From positions 1 to 40,793 of IMG/VR virus record IMGVR_UViG_3300031669_000083: a stretch of 40,793 nt of DNA; one strand, 5' to 3'. Source of the DNA: a virus. Made by a program: the position numbers and the translations under genes. The notes beneath the pieces are model-generated. The model searched no databases, was not told the DNA's origin, and was given only the letters and a program-made list of their open reading frames with translations. Below are positions 16,201 to 24,036 of the stretch, piece by piece (positions within the stretch are counted from its first letter, which is position 1; every line of letters starts with the position of its first letter).

Positions 16201-17308
16201 TGTCACAGCCGAAACAGGAGCTTCCAATCATACTCATTTGAATATTTCTAACATAGCTCCTTATGATAGTTTAGTTGGTTATTGGTCTGCTGATGGTGAT
16301 TTGGCTGATACTAAATTAACTACTGCTTATGATTGGGCAGGGAATAATAACGGGGCTTATGTTGGTGATGCTGTTGCGACAGATGCTGGGAAGTTGGGGA
16401 AAGGGTTTGAGTTTGATGGGGATGGGGATTATGTGAATATTGGAAGCTTTAGCTGGCTCACAAAATCTTACTGGCAGTTAGTGTCAGGAATTTGGAAGCA
16501 TTTTGCTAACAGCAATGGGAGCTCTTATGCAAACGGGCAGTTGGCATGCTCTTCTGGAATGGCTTATATTAACAAATTAGGAGGATATTGTATTGATAAA
16601 TATGAAGCAAGCCCTTTTAATGCAGATGGAAGCTATAATGACTCGCAGTTCCTTTATAATTCAAGTACTTTTACAACTAATTTGTTAGCTGCAAATGGAT
16701 ATGCAGGAAGCGAATTTAACAGAACTCCTTGGGTTTATGTATCTGCAGACTCTGCAAGAACAGCCTGTTCAAATGCAGGAAAGCATTTATGCACAGATGA
16801 AGAATGGTTAGGAGCTGCAAATGTTTGGGGACAGGTGTATGACTTACCACTTGATTTAGGAGATACTGAACATCATTGTGTTACAGATTCAAGTGAATAT
16901 TGCTTAGATAATAGTCCTGGAGCAGGAGATGCCTGCCAGACAGGAGCAAATAAAACAGGAGGTGTTTCATCCTGCGTTTCAAGCGAAGGTGTTTATGATA
17001 TGACTGGAAATGTTTGGGAGTGGACAAATGAAACAGTTGGTTATACTAAACCCTGCGAGCCTGTTGGAACTTCTGGATATTGTTATTGGAATGGAACTAC
17101 ATTTACAAATTCATCAGCCCAACCAAAATATGGGAATGATGGAGTTTATTTTTTGGATAATTCAGTTGCGAGGTCAGGTTACGCGGTGCGACGTGGTGGC
17201 TCTTGGGATAGTGGGGCTCTTGCTGGTCCTTTTTGCGCGTCTTTGTTTTATGCCCCCACGGATACGCCCTACCACGTTGGCTTTCGCTGCTGTTCAGGGC
17301 AGGGTTAA
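13205..17308 (+). CDS. Membrane-anchored display protein with DGR-variable lectin domain (1367 aa)
   Basis: Domains in order: TM anchor at ~21-41; an N-terminal Cys-containing module (CAGTLEDPC; IKWGFGPVDPIW) shared with the 26583 gene; a DNRLRE/CBM96-like domain ~329-510; an LVIVD-type beta-propeller ~583-932; the first half of a LamG/concanavalin domain ~1018-1080; then an FGE-sulfatase (C-type-lectin-like) domain ~1085-1363 with GYCIDKYEASPF, KHLCTDEEW and GNVWEWTNE. The end (RRGGSW to GFRCC, 1330-1363) has the substitution pattern of a diversity-generating retroelement target, with ten randomised-looking codons. Likely a receptor-binding or surface-display protein (inference). N-glycosylation sequons are frequent. 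Confidence 0.85.
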   Translation: MAKRIYWETVKKWAKDVGIPTGIASFTILFIYLSFLGIIEVAGHSGDMTCAGTLEDPCLAFINFTAKEDIFIYPIDYDPYGRETPFSTDKGLKEWHIYRSWGAGWREIKLNETCPGTWCGAPDNKGVKYSFVFREGKDYQIKIVAYKENPTEDIKWGFGPVDPIWHGENRGPGWDKNCHEGKCNLILYSGIRNVYEDNIWKRVEEARSLKDKGFNIVYLENDPSFEIIVNDFNLTFLNMTLKFIGNPEDYPDFCQVSKTDLQANCDFKLDEKWNEINEITGEITEKNQLKFQYKWERSKTGIITKGDNYKYEYKGNPMGKMFKFGGNSTTIQLQDDNTENLDDSQTAAGTTANNNYGDIDSFSIGELAGVTNGFYNSYIKFNISQIPEYQGITSSKLYLYVDYDNMAGSQIGYVHELNNHTWSEEVITHNNPPIGIGDIIDIIPNLVGLVGTWTEWDVTNWVYSEYNNGDKNVSFHLNDSTTTDNDQRIDFNSKENAVVSTRPYLNITYIDLSSLYLNITLPTTTNPTKVSGGDNISINFNFIEGGGNLTSGVTIDNVIIGGSEAIIKSNEITIFNMTLITTYQDNSGAGSIEGAKALEIDPVRKLAFISAYTDNYLIALNYSDPSNISAFGSITDTAPVGSIEGIYWGTLDYINKIFYAPSPVDSTTSWYNVTDSIFVFLNDTAADISGAGSQEGMVDVIYIDIDGTRWLITGGRTDDYVSSFNVTNPNLRPTVVGSFTDADGACSVDGMYNLHNIPGTSYVLVAATVDNRVTLLNVSTDGVITCIGSGYTDIAGDGSIEGLINFYYEDSTELLYVPGLTDGYLTILNNITTGTPALVGSVGGLTTPVSVAIWTFGSEKYAFVGSNTAAKNITIVNVTNPTSPSILSVFSQTSGTCVYNGVYGLYVEEDYLYATSSTDACFYSIKLTEIIYPQEFAYIENIGWQVNVTVPSGLEGLQDLFVNATYSGNTRNDTETNAINYGNITIGSSKWISTSNLINVTAETGASNHTHLNISNIAPYDSLVGYWSADGDLADTKLTTAYDWAGNNNGAYVGDAVATDAGKLGKGFEFDGDGDYVNIGSFSWLTKSYWQLVSGIWKHFANSNGSSYANGQLACSSGMAYINKLGGYCIDKYEASPFNADGSYNDSQFLYNSSTFTTNLLAANGYAGSEFNRTPWVYVSADSARTACSNAGKHLCTDEEWLGAANVWGQVYDLPLDLGDTEHHCVTDSSEYCLDNSPGAGDACQTGANKTGGVSSCVSSEGVYDMTGNVWEWTNETVGYTKPCEPVGTSGYCYWNGTTFTNSSAQPKYGNDGVYFLDNSVARSGYAVRRGGSWDSGALAGPFCASLFYAPTDTPYHVGFRCCSGQG
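17166..17304 (+). other. DGR variable region (VR) at the 3' end of the display gene
   Basis: A GC-richer segment in AT-rich DNA. Ten codons in the lectin ligand-binding loop (residues 1335, 1336, 1339, 1346, 1348, 1349, 1353, 1355, 1356, 1357) are GAT, AGT, CTT, TCT, TTT, TAT, GAT, CCC, TAC, CAC. Every one ends in T or C, as expected if the template codons were AAT or AAC and only adenines were mutated. Between them the framework (GA, AGPFCA, AP, VGFR) matches known DGR targets. The last ~25 nt are GC-rich and uninterrupted, as for an initiation-of-mutagenic-homing site. No template repeat or reverse transcriptase is in the window. Confidence 0.85.
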
Positions 17309-17333
17309 TCATTTAATCAATAAATCAATAAAT

Positions 17334-17346
17334 GCCCTAAGGGGGC
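17334..17346. promoter_or_regulatory. Short hairpin just past the DGR variable region
   Basis: GCCCT pairs with GGGGC (one G-T) around an AAG loop, 26 nt after the stop. It is followed by A-rich, not T-rich, DNA, so it is a poor rightward terminator. Known DGR targets often carry a hairpin/cruciform at this place that helps retrohoming. Confidence 0.45.
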
Positions 17347-17440
17347 GCAAAAAAATAAAGAGAAACACAGAGAGAAAAAAGAAGAAAAACAAGGATACTG
17401 GGAAGTTAATGAATAAATTTATGAGGAACATGGAAGAAAA

Positions 17441-18619
17441 ATGAAAAAAGGAATGAAAAAAGAAATGAAAAATAAAATATCAACAAAAAGAGGAATTTCA
17501 ATATTTATAATTTTTATGCTTATTTTTATGCTCTTTATAATTAGTATTGGCTCTGTCTCAGCTGAATTAAATTACACAACAGGAGATGCAATTTACAGCA
17601 ATTTTTCATTATTTTATAATTCAGAAGGTGTTTATAACAATGGAACAACAAATACCCTTATTGGAACTATAAACGGCACAATAGATGATGTAATGATTTT
17701 CAACACTTCGCTTAATTCAACACAAATCTTAGATATTTATAATAATCAAAGTGCAAGATTTTTTGGAACAGGGACGCAGGATATTTACAATCAAAGTTAT
17801 ATGAATATTTCTACTGGGAATAATAGAGTTAATGTTTCAACACAAATTCAAAATAATTTAAACAGCAAGATAAATTTAACAGTTGGTTATTATGATGGAA
17901 CTTGGAAAGCAACTGCTCCTCAGACGATAACTTCTTTGACTAATTATCCTTTTAACATAAGCTCAACTTCAACTAATTTAACTTTAAACTATACTTTTAT
18001 TGCTGGAACAAATCAATTTTATTCTCCTATAATTGAAGGAGATATAACTTATGAAATTTGGAATGAAGAAGAAGAAGAAGAAGAAGACACAACCCCCCCA
18101 ACATATTCAAACAACCAGACAAATAATACAATAGCAGGACAATCAACTTTATTCTCTTTATTAGTTGATGATAATATTGCTTTAGAAACAGCAGGACAAT
18201 ATATCTTTTCCACAAACAATACAGGCACTTGGGTAAATGAATCAGCCGTTAATTTTACTGCAACACCAAGTTGGGCTAATGTGACTAAGACTTTAAATGA
18301 TACAGTCGGAATTTCAATAGGATGGAGAGTTTATGCGACTGATAATATAGGGAATATAAATAATACTGGAATTTTTAGTTTGATTACTACAAGTGCAGAT
18401 ACATGCACATGCCCAGGAGCAGGAAATAACTGGGAAGTGAATATGGAAGATATGTGCACACTTTCAACTCCTTGCACATTAACAACAGGGAATCTAAGTT
18501 GGATAGGATCAAGTGGATATTTTATTTGTGATGCTCAATTAAATTTAACAAACAGAAATGCACCCCCAGATAATACAATCTTTTACTGGAACTCTGGTTG
18601 TGAGGTGATTCGTTTATAA
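17441..18619 (+). CDS. Secreted glycoprotein with partial LamG domain (392 aa)
   Basis: A signal peptide at ~17-41 (ISIFIIFMLIFMLFIISIGSVSA). Residues ~73-103 (GTINGTIDDVMIFNTSLNSTQ) are the C-terminal end of a LamG domain whose N-terminal end lies in the previous gene. After an acidic run of seven Glu come Ig-like beta segments rich in sequons, then a C-terminal CTCPG...NNW...C module. Several ATGs precede the signal peptide (17441, 17453, 17465), so the exact start is uncertain. The purine-rich 130 nt before it hold no gene. Confidence 0.7.
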   Translation: MKKGMKKEMKNKISTKRGISIFIIFMLIFMLFIISIGSVSAELNYTTGDAIYSNFSLFYNSEGVYNNGTTNTLIGTINGTIDDVMIFNTSLNSTQILDIYNNQSARFFGTGTQDIYNQSYMNISTGNNRVNVSTQIQNNLNSKINLTVGYYDGTWKATAPQTITSLTNYPFNISSTSTNLTLNYTFIAGTNQFYSPIIEGDITYEIWNEEEEEEEDTTPPTYSNNQTNNTIAGQSTLFSLLVDDNIALETAGQYIFSTNNTGTWVNESAVNFTATPSWANVTKTLNDTVGISIGWRVYATDNIGNINNTGIFSLITTSADTCTCPGAGNNWEVNMEDMCTLSTPCTLTTGNLSWIGSSGYFICDAQLNLTNRNAPPDNTIFYWNSGCEVIRL

Positions 18620-18620
18620 A

Positions 18621-18818
18621 ATGGCAAATGATGGATTGGATATAACAGAAGAGCAATTTATGAAGATGAGTTCTGTAGAAAGAGATTTAATTATGTTTAG
18701 AAATGTAACCAGTATTAGAAAACAATTCAAAGATTATTCATTTCATAGAAAGATCCAATATGTTTGGCTTGCTACTTTAACTATAGCATTAGGACTAAGG
18801 AGATTTATTCCAATATAA
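18621..18818 (+). CDS. Small membrane protein (65 aa)
   Basis: A helical charged N-terminal half (ITEEQFMKMSSVERDLIMF), then a single hydrophobic helix near the C-terminus (IQYVWLATLTIALGL) with a basic end. This layout resembles small XhlA/holin-associated proteins of tailed viruses, but no family assignment is safe. It starts 1 nt after the previous stop. Confidence 0.5.
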   Translation: MANDGLDITEEQFMKMSSVERDLIMFRNVTSIRKQFKDYSFHRKIQYVWLATLTIALGLRRFIPI

Positions 18819-18900
18819 TAAAATAGAAACAATTAAAAAGAATGGAAACTATACTTAATAGAAAACTGAGGTTTTTAATTGAGACTCTGAGGAGAAACAC

Positions 18901-20280
18901 ATGGCATTAACAAATCTTTTACCAAGAACAATAACAACAACTGGTGCAAGTTGCACAGGAAGTGATGGGGCCTCTAATCGTACTTATACTTTACCTGATG
19001 TTGGAGTTTTTTTAAGTGGGATAGATATTGTTGTTTCTGGAACAACCCTTATTGAAGGGGTTACTTATGATTTTACAAGGATAGGTTCTATTGTTACATT
19101 TCTTAATGCATTATGGGATGATAGTGTAATTAGATTTAATTATTTTATTACTTTTGGGGCAGCTGTATCTTCAGCACTTTCAACAAGTACTTCTTTAAAA
19201 TATGCAACTCCTTTAATGTTAAGTGAAGTTATTGGGATTAGAAAAGATATTCCTTCTTGGGATGTTGCAGGATCTCCAATAAATGAAGCTGTTGGAACAG
19301 GGACTGGTTCGGCAACTACTTTTTATTTAGATCAAAAATCTGTGATTTCAGATTCTTATACTCTTTATGCAAATGCTGTTGCAATGAGTGAAACAACTCA
19401 TTATGATTTAAACGCAGACTCAGGAACAATTGTTTTGACTGAGGCAGGAGTCGCATTATTATCTACAAATGCATTAACAGCAAGTTATAGTTATTATGAT
19501 AATGGAATGTTGGATTCTTATATTCAAGCAGTTTTAAGTCGAACTGAAAAAGAAGTTGATAAATCTATAAATTCAACATTTACTGATGGAACTGCAACTA
19601 ATCCTATTTATCCAATAAGAACTGAAATACAATCTTCTAAAGGAATTTTTGAGGATAGAATCATAACTGAATTTAAACCATTAAAAGATATTGAATCTGC
19701 TTTAGATGGAGATATAACAGCCACAGCAACAACTATCTCTTTGACTTCTACACAAGGTGGAGAACAATATCCTACAACAGGATATATTATAATTGGAAGT
19801 GAAGTTATAACTTATACTGGAATTACTGATGATGATTTAACAGGATGTAGTAGGGGAGTTTTAGGAACAATTGCTTCAACTCACAGTAATGGAGATGCAG
19901 TTCATAGTACAATTGTTTTTAGATCAGATACTACAGAAAGCACTGCTGTTTCTTGGACAGTTCAACCTTGGCAAACTTCTTGCTTTGTAAATGAAGATGG
20001 ATTAATTTATAAATTTCAAGGTGCTGATCCTGAACCTCTTACTCGTGTTGGAGTTGCTGAAAGAGTAAAAATAATTTATCTTTATGGTTATGATATTGTT
20101 CCTGGAGATATTACAAGGCTTACACTTTTATTAGCAAAGAGATCTTTGATGCAAGATAATATTGGAAAAGCAATTATTGCTGGAAGGAATGAATTTAAAC
20201 CCGAAATGTTAAATGCAGATGCTGAAGAAATATCACAAATTATTAATTCATATATAATATTACCTATGGGAAATACTTGA
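18901..20280 (+). CDS. Head-tail connector with inserted beta domains (459 aa)
   Basis: Starts after a good GAGGAG site. Helical segments typical of connector/adaptor proteins (LKYATPLMLSEVIGIRKDI at ~99-117, a helix near 205-225, and PGDITRLTLLLAKRSLM near the C-terminus) are separated by two or three all-beta Thr/Ser-rich domains, e.g. the ALDGDITATATTISLTS segment. The plain family is usually ~100-200 aa, so this one is enlarged by decoration domains. Position before the tail-completion and gp10-like genes supports head-tail joining. Sub-family unknown. Confidence 0.6.
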   Translation: MALTNLLPRTITTTGASCTGSDGASNRTYTLPDVGVFLSGIDIVVSGTTLIEGVTYDFTRIGSIVTFLNALWDDSVIRFNYFITFGAAVSSALSTSTSLKYATPLMLSEVIGIRKDIPSWDVAGSPINEAVGTGTGSATTFYLDQKSVISDSYTLYANAVAMSETTHYDLNADSGTIVLTEAGVALLSTNALTASYSYYDNGMLDSYIQAVLSRTEKEVDKSINSTFTDGTATNPIYPIRTEIQSSKGIFEDRIITEFKPLKDIESALDGDITATATTISLTSTQGGEQYPTTGYIIIGSEVITYTGITDDDLTGCSRGVLGTIASTHSNGDAVHSTIVFRSDTTESTAVSWTVQPWQTSCFVNEDGLIYKFQGADPEPLTRVGVAERVKIIYLYGYDIVPGDITRLTLLLAKRSLMQDNIGKAIIAGRNEFKPEMLNADAEEISQIINSYIILPMGNT

Positions 20281-20314
20281 GAGTATTTTCTTAAGATATA
20301 TCCGAGGATAAATC

Positions 20315-20827
20315 ATGGCAAATCAAGTAACATACACAAATTTATTTAGTGAATCAAGGAACAATGTAATAGCATTAATAACTTCAAGTAATGTTCCAGA
20401 TCCAACTATTTCTTCTGCAGAATTTCGTAAGTGGATTTATTCTCGAGAACCTGATATAAAATCTTCTTCTTTTAAAGGTTATCCTTATCTTATAATTAAT
20501 CCTACTGATTTAGATATTGAAAAAGAAAAAGGAAGTTTAGATGGAAAATCTAAATTTGTTTATTGGGATATTGAAATTGAAATTGTGACTAGTGATAGAG
20601 GGTATGGTGAAAATGATGCAAAAGGATTATTACATATTGATGCAATCTCTGATGATCTCTTAAAAACTTATATGAATATTACTAATAGAAAAACACTTAG
20701 TACAAATTCTATGAAATTTGTAATTCCAACAACAACTGCTGTTGGAACTGAAGTTATTGATAATGAATTGGTTTATCGACGGAGTATTTTGCTTTCATTT
20801 AAAAGTAGAATTAAAATAAGTTCATGA
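20315..20827 (+). CDS. Probable tail-completion/head-closure protein (170 aa)
   Basis: An alpha/beta protein with [18 protein letters not shown] and [19 protein letters not shown], a layout seen in tail terminator (gpU/gp17-like) proteins. It is the first gene after the connector and upstream of the gp10-like gene, the usual place for the factor that caps the tail tube. A GAGGAT ribosome site precedes the ATG. The assignment is mostly by context. Confidence 0.5.
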   Translation: MANQVTYTNLFSESRNNVIALITSSNVPDPTISSAEFRKWIYSREPDIKSSSFKGYPYLIINPTDLDIEKEKGSLDGKSKFVYWDIEIEIVTSDRGYGENDAKGLLHIDAISDDLLKTYMNITNRKTLSTNSMKFVIPTTTAVGTEVIDNELVYRRSILLSFKSRIKISS

Positions 20828-20837
20828 GGATAATAAG

Positions 20838-21281
20838 ATGAAAAAATGTGAATGTGGTTGTGGAAAAACAGTGAAGAAAGGAAATAGATTTATCTGGGGG
20901 CATAGTAGAAAAGGGATGCCTTCTTATAACAAAGGCAAGAGCATGTCTAAATCACAAAAAGAAAAATTAAGAAAACCAAAACCTTCAATCAGAGGGAAAA
21001 ATCATCCTAATTGGAAAGGTGGAAGATTAAGAAGCCATCAGGGATATGTAAGAGTTTTGAAACCAAGCCATCCCAACGCTGACCAAACAGGATATGTTCA
21101 AGAACATAGATTGGTGATGTCTGAATATCTTGGGAGGCCACTTACTGAATTAGAAAGTGTACATCATAGGAATGGAATCAAAGATGATAATCGAATTGAG
21201 AATCTTGAGTTAACAACTAATGGAGCACATAAAGGAAGAATATTTTGTCCCTATTGTGGGAAGGAGTTTTCAATAAGATAA
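20838..21281 (+). CDS. HNH homing-type endonuclease (147 aa)
   Basis: An N-terminal C4/C6/C8 cluster, NUMOD3-like motifs ([22 protein letters not shown]), then an HNH_3-type core: [34 protein letters not shown] with the HH..N metal site, and a C-terminal CPYCGKEF zinc knuckle. This is the architecture of free-standing phage homing endonucleases. It sits between two essential tail genes, with only 10 and 1 nt on either side, consistent with insertion as a selfish element. No intron is evident. Confidence 0.85.
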   Translation: MKKCECGCGKTVKKGNRFIWGHSRKGMPSYNKGKSMSKSQKEKLRKPKPSIRGKNHPNWKGGRLRSHQGYVRVLKPSHPNADQTGYVQEHRLVMSEYLGRPLTELESVHHRNGIKDDNRIENLELTTNGAHKGRIFCPYCGKEFSIR

Positions 21282-21282
21282 A

Positions 21283-21789
21283 ATGGTAAAAGTAATTGTT
21301 ATAACAACCCAAGGAGATTTATTTAATGCAGTCACTACTTTAAATAGAATTAAAAGAAGACTTCCAATGATGGTTAGAAAAGGAATGATGCGTTGGGGAA
21401 AAATATTAGCCAAAGATATGAAATTATCTGCAAGAAGATCTGGGATAAAACAATTTACTGGAACATTGCAAGGATTAGGAATTAGATGGGAGCAAGGAGT
21501 TAGAAGCGATACAGGATATTTATTTATGAGACTTTATGCAGTTTATTTAGATTCAATGGCTCCTCATTATGTTAATGTTACTAGAAGAAGAACAAGATTA
21601 TTGGCTTGGGCTAAAATAGCAGGGAGTCCAAATATTCGTAGAAAAGCAAGGATGGTTGATAAGAGAGAACTTAAAAGCTTTGCAATCTATGTAAAACCAC
21701 ATCCGTTTATTGCGCAAGGATATAGAAGCGCAAGACCTAAACTCAGGCCTGTTTTGAAAAGATTGGCCTCAATGGGAGTGAATTTATAA
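21283..21789 (+). CDS. HK97 gp10-like tail component (168 aa)
   Basis: A basic protein with MMRWGKILAKDMKLSARRSG at ~36-55, a central GYLFMRLYAVYLDSMAPHYV, and the C-terminal KPHPFIAQGYRSARP hallmark of the HK97-gp10 family (head-tail/minor tail protein). Position before the tail-tube genes fits. Confidence 0.75.
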   Translation: MVKVIVITTQGDLFNAVTTLNRIKRRLPMMVRKGMMRWGKILAKDMKLSARRSGIKQFTGTLQGLGIRWEQGVRSDTGYLFMRLYAVYLDSMAPHYVNVTRRRTRLLAWAKIAGSPNIRRKARMVDKRELKSFAIYVKPHPFIAQGYRSARPKLRPVLKRLASMGVNL

Positions 21790-21790
21790 A

Positions 21791-22057
21791 ATGGAAGAAA
21801 CTAAAAAAATTGAAGAGAAAAAATACAAGGTTACTAACAAGTTTAAAGATGTTAGGAAATTTAGAGATAGCTTTCTTGGAAAAGATATTTTTGTTGGCCC
21901 TAAGAAATTTATACTCACGAACAAACCTCCAAAAGAAAGTGAAGTTTGGAAGGTGGAAACTGTTGAAGAGCTGGAAAAGAAAACAGTGGGTATGGAAAGT
22001 ACTCACAAAATAATTAAATTAAGGAGGTTAAAAAATGACAGCAGCAGCAGTAGATGA
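21791..22057 (+). CDS. Small basic protein before the tube gene (88 aa)
   Basis: Unknown. It is Lys-rich, with a central YKVTNKFKDVRKFRDSFLGK and an FVGPKKFIL segment. Its last codons run through the GGAGG ribosome site and overlap the tube gene start by 23 nt, so it is translationally linked to it. The family was not recognised. Confidence 0.5.
   Translation: MEETKKIEEKKYKVTNKFKDVRKFRDSFLGKDIFVGPKKFILTNKPPKESEVWKVETVEELEKKTVGMESTHKIIKLRRLKNDSSSSR
22007..22037 (+). promoter_or_regulatory. Strong RBS block of the tail-tube gene
   Basis: AT-rich TAATTAAATTAA, then GGAGG at 22023-22027 and ATG at 22035. It is nearly identical to the internal capsid start at 7797-7829. Confidence 0.7.
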
Positions 22058-22646
22058 TGCATGGATGGAAACTTGCTTAATTGCAATTTCAATACAAGGT
22101 GGATCTGATATTCAATTTGCAGGCGTTACAGAAACTGTTGACTTTGATATTGGAGAAAAAGATATCGAGGGTATTCCTCTTGTTAATGGTGGAAGAGTTA
22201 CAAAATTCACACCTGAAGGAGATTCTTCAATAACTTTTGAAGCATATCCATTACAAGCTGGAACTGATACAGGTACAACCGGACTTGGTTTTTATGACTT
22301 GATGCATAGTGTTGATGCCTCTGTTCCGATTAGAGTTACAAATGATCGAGATAGAGACAAGTATAGGGTTTTAGTTATTTGGACTAATGATCCTACAGTA
22401 ACAACAGCTCAAGCAATAACAACAAACACTTATTCTGCTTTAAGAATAGGTATGGCTGATGGCCACTTTACAAGTGCTAAACCAAGTTTCACAGACGGAG
22501 TTTTAAAATTCACTGTGACTTACAAATGTGCAGCATTTGATAAAGCAGGAGTTGGAAATGTTATGATGGAAAGTTGTGCAGGTTCAACAGCAGGAGATAT
22601 TTTGCCAGCAATAGCATCCTATACGTCATCGGCTAAATTCGCATAA
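22035..22646 (+). CDS. Major tail tube protein (203 aa)
   Basis: All-beta, with VDFDIGEKDIEGIPLVNGGR near 34-53, EGDSSITFEAYPL, and a C-terminal KPSFTDGVLKFTVTYKCAAF. The organisation fits tail-tube proteins, and the next gene is a paralog. Its strong ribosome site suits a highly expressed structural subunit. It lies downstream of the gp10-like gene and upstream of chaperones and tape measure, as in siphovirus tails. Confidence 0.7.
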   Translation: MTAAAVDDAWMETCLIAISIQGGSDIQFAGVTETVDFDIGEKDIEGIPLVNGGRVTKFTPEGDSSITFEAYPLQAGTDTGTTGLGFYDLMHSVDASVPIRVTNDRDRDKYRVLVIWTNDPTVTTAQAITTNTYSALRIGMADGHFTSAKPSFTDGVLKFTVTYKCAAFDKAGVGNVMMESCAGSTAGDILPAIASYTSSAKFA

Positions 22647-22647
22647 A

Positions 22648-23649
22648 ATGGCAGATGACGCATGGATGGAGACCGCCCTCATAGGCATATCCATTATAGG
22701 ATCAGAGGAAGTGCAGTTTTCTTCAATAGTTGAAACAGCAGATTTTGATATTGGAGAAAAAGATATTGAAGGACTTGCATTGGTGAATGGCGGGCGTGTT
22801 ACAAAATACATCCCTGAAGGAGATTCTTCAATAACTTTTGAAGTTTATCCTATGGAAGCTGGAGCAGGTGAAGGTTTCTTTGATTTATTGCATGGAAATG
22901 AGGATGTTGTTTCAGGTGTAACTACAGCAACAACTTCAAATAAACTTGTTGATTCGAGTGAAAGTTTTACAACTCAGGGGGTTAGAATTGGAGATAGAAT
23001 TAAGAATATTACAGATACAACTTATGCAACAGTCACAGCGATAGATAGTGCGACTACTCTATCAGTTTCTGCAAATATTTTTGCTTCAGGAGAGAGTTAT
23101 ACAATTTCTCGAGGAGTAAGAATTGTTACTGGAACAACTACATCAACAACTTCAAATAAGCTTGTTGATTCTTCAGAAGTTTTTACCAATAGAATTGCAA
23201 CAGGGGATAAAGTTAGAAATACAACTGATAATACTGAAGCCTATGTGACCGCTATAGATAATGCTACTACTTTATCTCTTTCGTCTAATATTATGGCATC
23301 TGGAGAAGATTATATCATTTCAGAAGCACCACAAAGAGTGATTAATAATAGAGTTAGAGAAAAAGCAAGAGTGTTAGTTCTTTGGACCGATAAAACATCA
23401 CCAACAAAAGCAAGTGAAGCAATTGCAAATACTCTCAATGCGTTTAGAATTGGATATGCAAATGGATATTTTTCAAGTGTTAAACCGAGTTTTACTGACG
23501 GTAACTTGAAGTTTACAGTTACATATAAGTGTGCGGCTTTTAATAAAAGTGGCACCGCTAATGTAATGATGGAAAGTTGTGCAGCAGGGGGAGGAGATGA
23601 TTCCTTACCAGCAATAGCCGATTACACAACAGCAAATACATTCGGCTAA
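22648..23649 (+). CDS. Second tail tube protein with inserted repeats (333 aa)
   Basis: A paralog of the previous gene: DDAWMET, DFDIGEKDIEG, NGGRVTK, EGDSSITFE and NVMMESCA are shared almost word for word. It differs by an insert of two ~67-residue beta repeats at ~89-156 and ~161-226 (each with TTSNKLVDSSE and TAIDxATTLS). The insert likely projects from the tube as a decoration. Start 1 nt after the previous stop. Confidence 0.75.
   Translation: MADDAWMETALIGISIIGSEEVQFSSIVETADFDIGEKDIEGLALVNGGRVTKYIPEGDSSITFEVYPMEAGAGEGFFDLLHGNEDVVSGVTTATTSNKLVDSSESFTTQGVRIGDRIKNITDTTYATVTAIDSATTLSVSANIFASGESYTISRGVRIVTGTTTSTTSNKLVDSSEVFTNRIATGDKVRNTTDNTEAYVTAIDNATTLSLSSNIMASGEDYIISEAPQRVINNRVREKARVLVLWTDKTSPTKASEAIANTLNAFRIGYANGYFSSVKPSFTDGNLKFTVTYKCAAFNKSGTANVMMESCAAGGGDDSLPAIADYTTANTFG
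22912..23325 (+). repeat. Two tandem ~67-codon repeats inside the second tube gene
   Basis: Repeat one (22912-23115) and repeat two (23128-23325) encode similar beta domains sharing TTSNKLVDSSE, IKN/VRN plus TDxT, TAIDxATTLS and ASGExY. They are absent from the neighbouring tube gene, so they were gained after or lost from the duplicate. Confidence 0.75.
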
Positions 23650-23676
23650 AAAAATTAAATTAGAGGAATAGAAGAA

Positions 23677-24036
23677 ATGGAAGAGAAATTAGAACAACCT
23701 GGAGTACAAAACCCAGCACATATGTTGGCTAAAAAACTCCAGGAGAACAGGAAATCTTTGCATATAGCTAGAATACCTAATAAAACTAAAGAGACATTTA
23801 TAGCTCTTGCAGAAGAAGAATTCTGTGGGGATTATGGAATGACTCTGAAGTGGCTCATTGATGACATCCCAAGTCAAGATACTAGGATGATCATTGCGAA
23901 ACTTGAAGAGCAAGAAGCAAGACTTCAGGCCCTTGAATCAGCAACTCATTTGAGTACTGATAAACCAGATGAAAATGAAATAAAGATGTTGTCTGGAAAA
24001 AAAATAACTATAAGGGGGGTGAAGAAAAATGAGTAA
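23677..24036 (+). CDS. Helical protein with RHH-like centre (119 aa)
   Basis: Unknown. The middle (KSLHIARIPNKTKETFIALA then YGMTLKWLID) resembles a ribbon-helix-helix or a short helical module. It is followed by a coiled coil (IIAKLEEQEARLQALES) and a short basic tail. Position between tube and chaperone genes suggests a tail-assembly or regulatory role. It overlaps the next ATG by 8 nt. Confidence 0.5.
   Translation: MEEKLEQPGVQNPAHMLAKKLQENRKSLHIARIPNKTKETFIALAEEEFCGDYGMTLKWLIDDIPSQDTRMIIAKLEEQEARLQALESATHLSTDKPDENEIKMLSGKKITIRGVKKNE

Noticed and set aside
17309-17440. DGR template repeat downstream of the variable region
   Set aside because: This A/G-rich stretch has no similarity to the VR framework; only the hairpin at 17334-17346 stands out.
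17010-17444. Overlapping plus-strand frame across the DGR variable region
   Set aside because: It is out of frame with the recognisable lectin domain and has no known features; the codon pattern of the VR fits only the 13205 frame.
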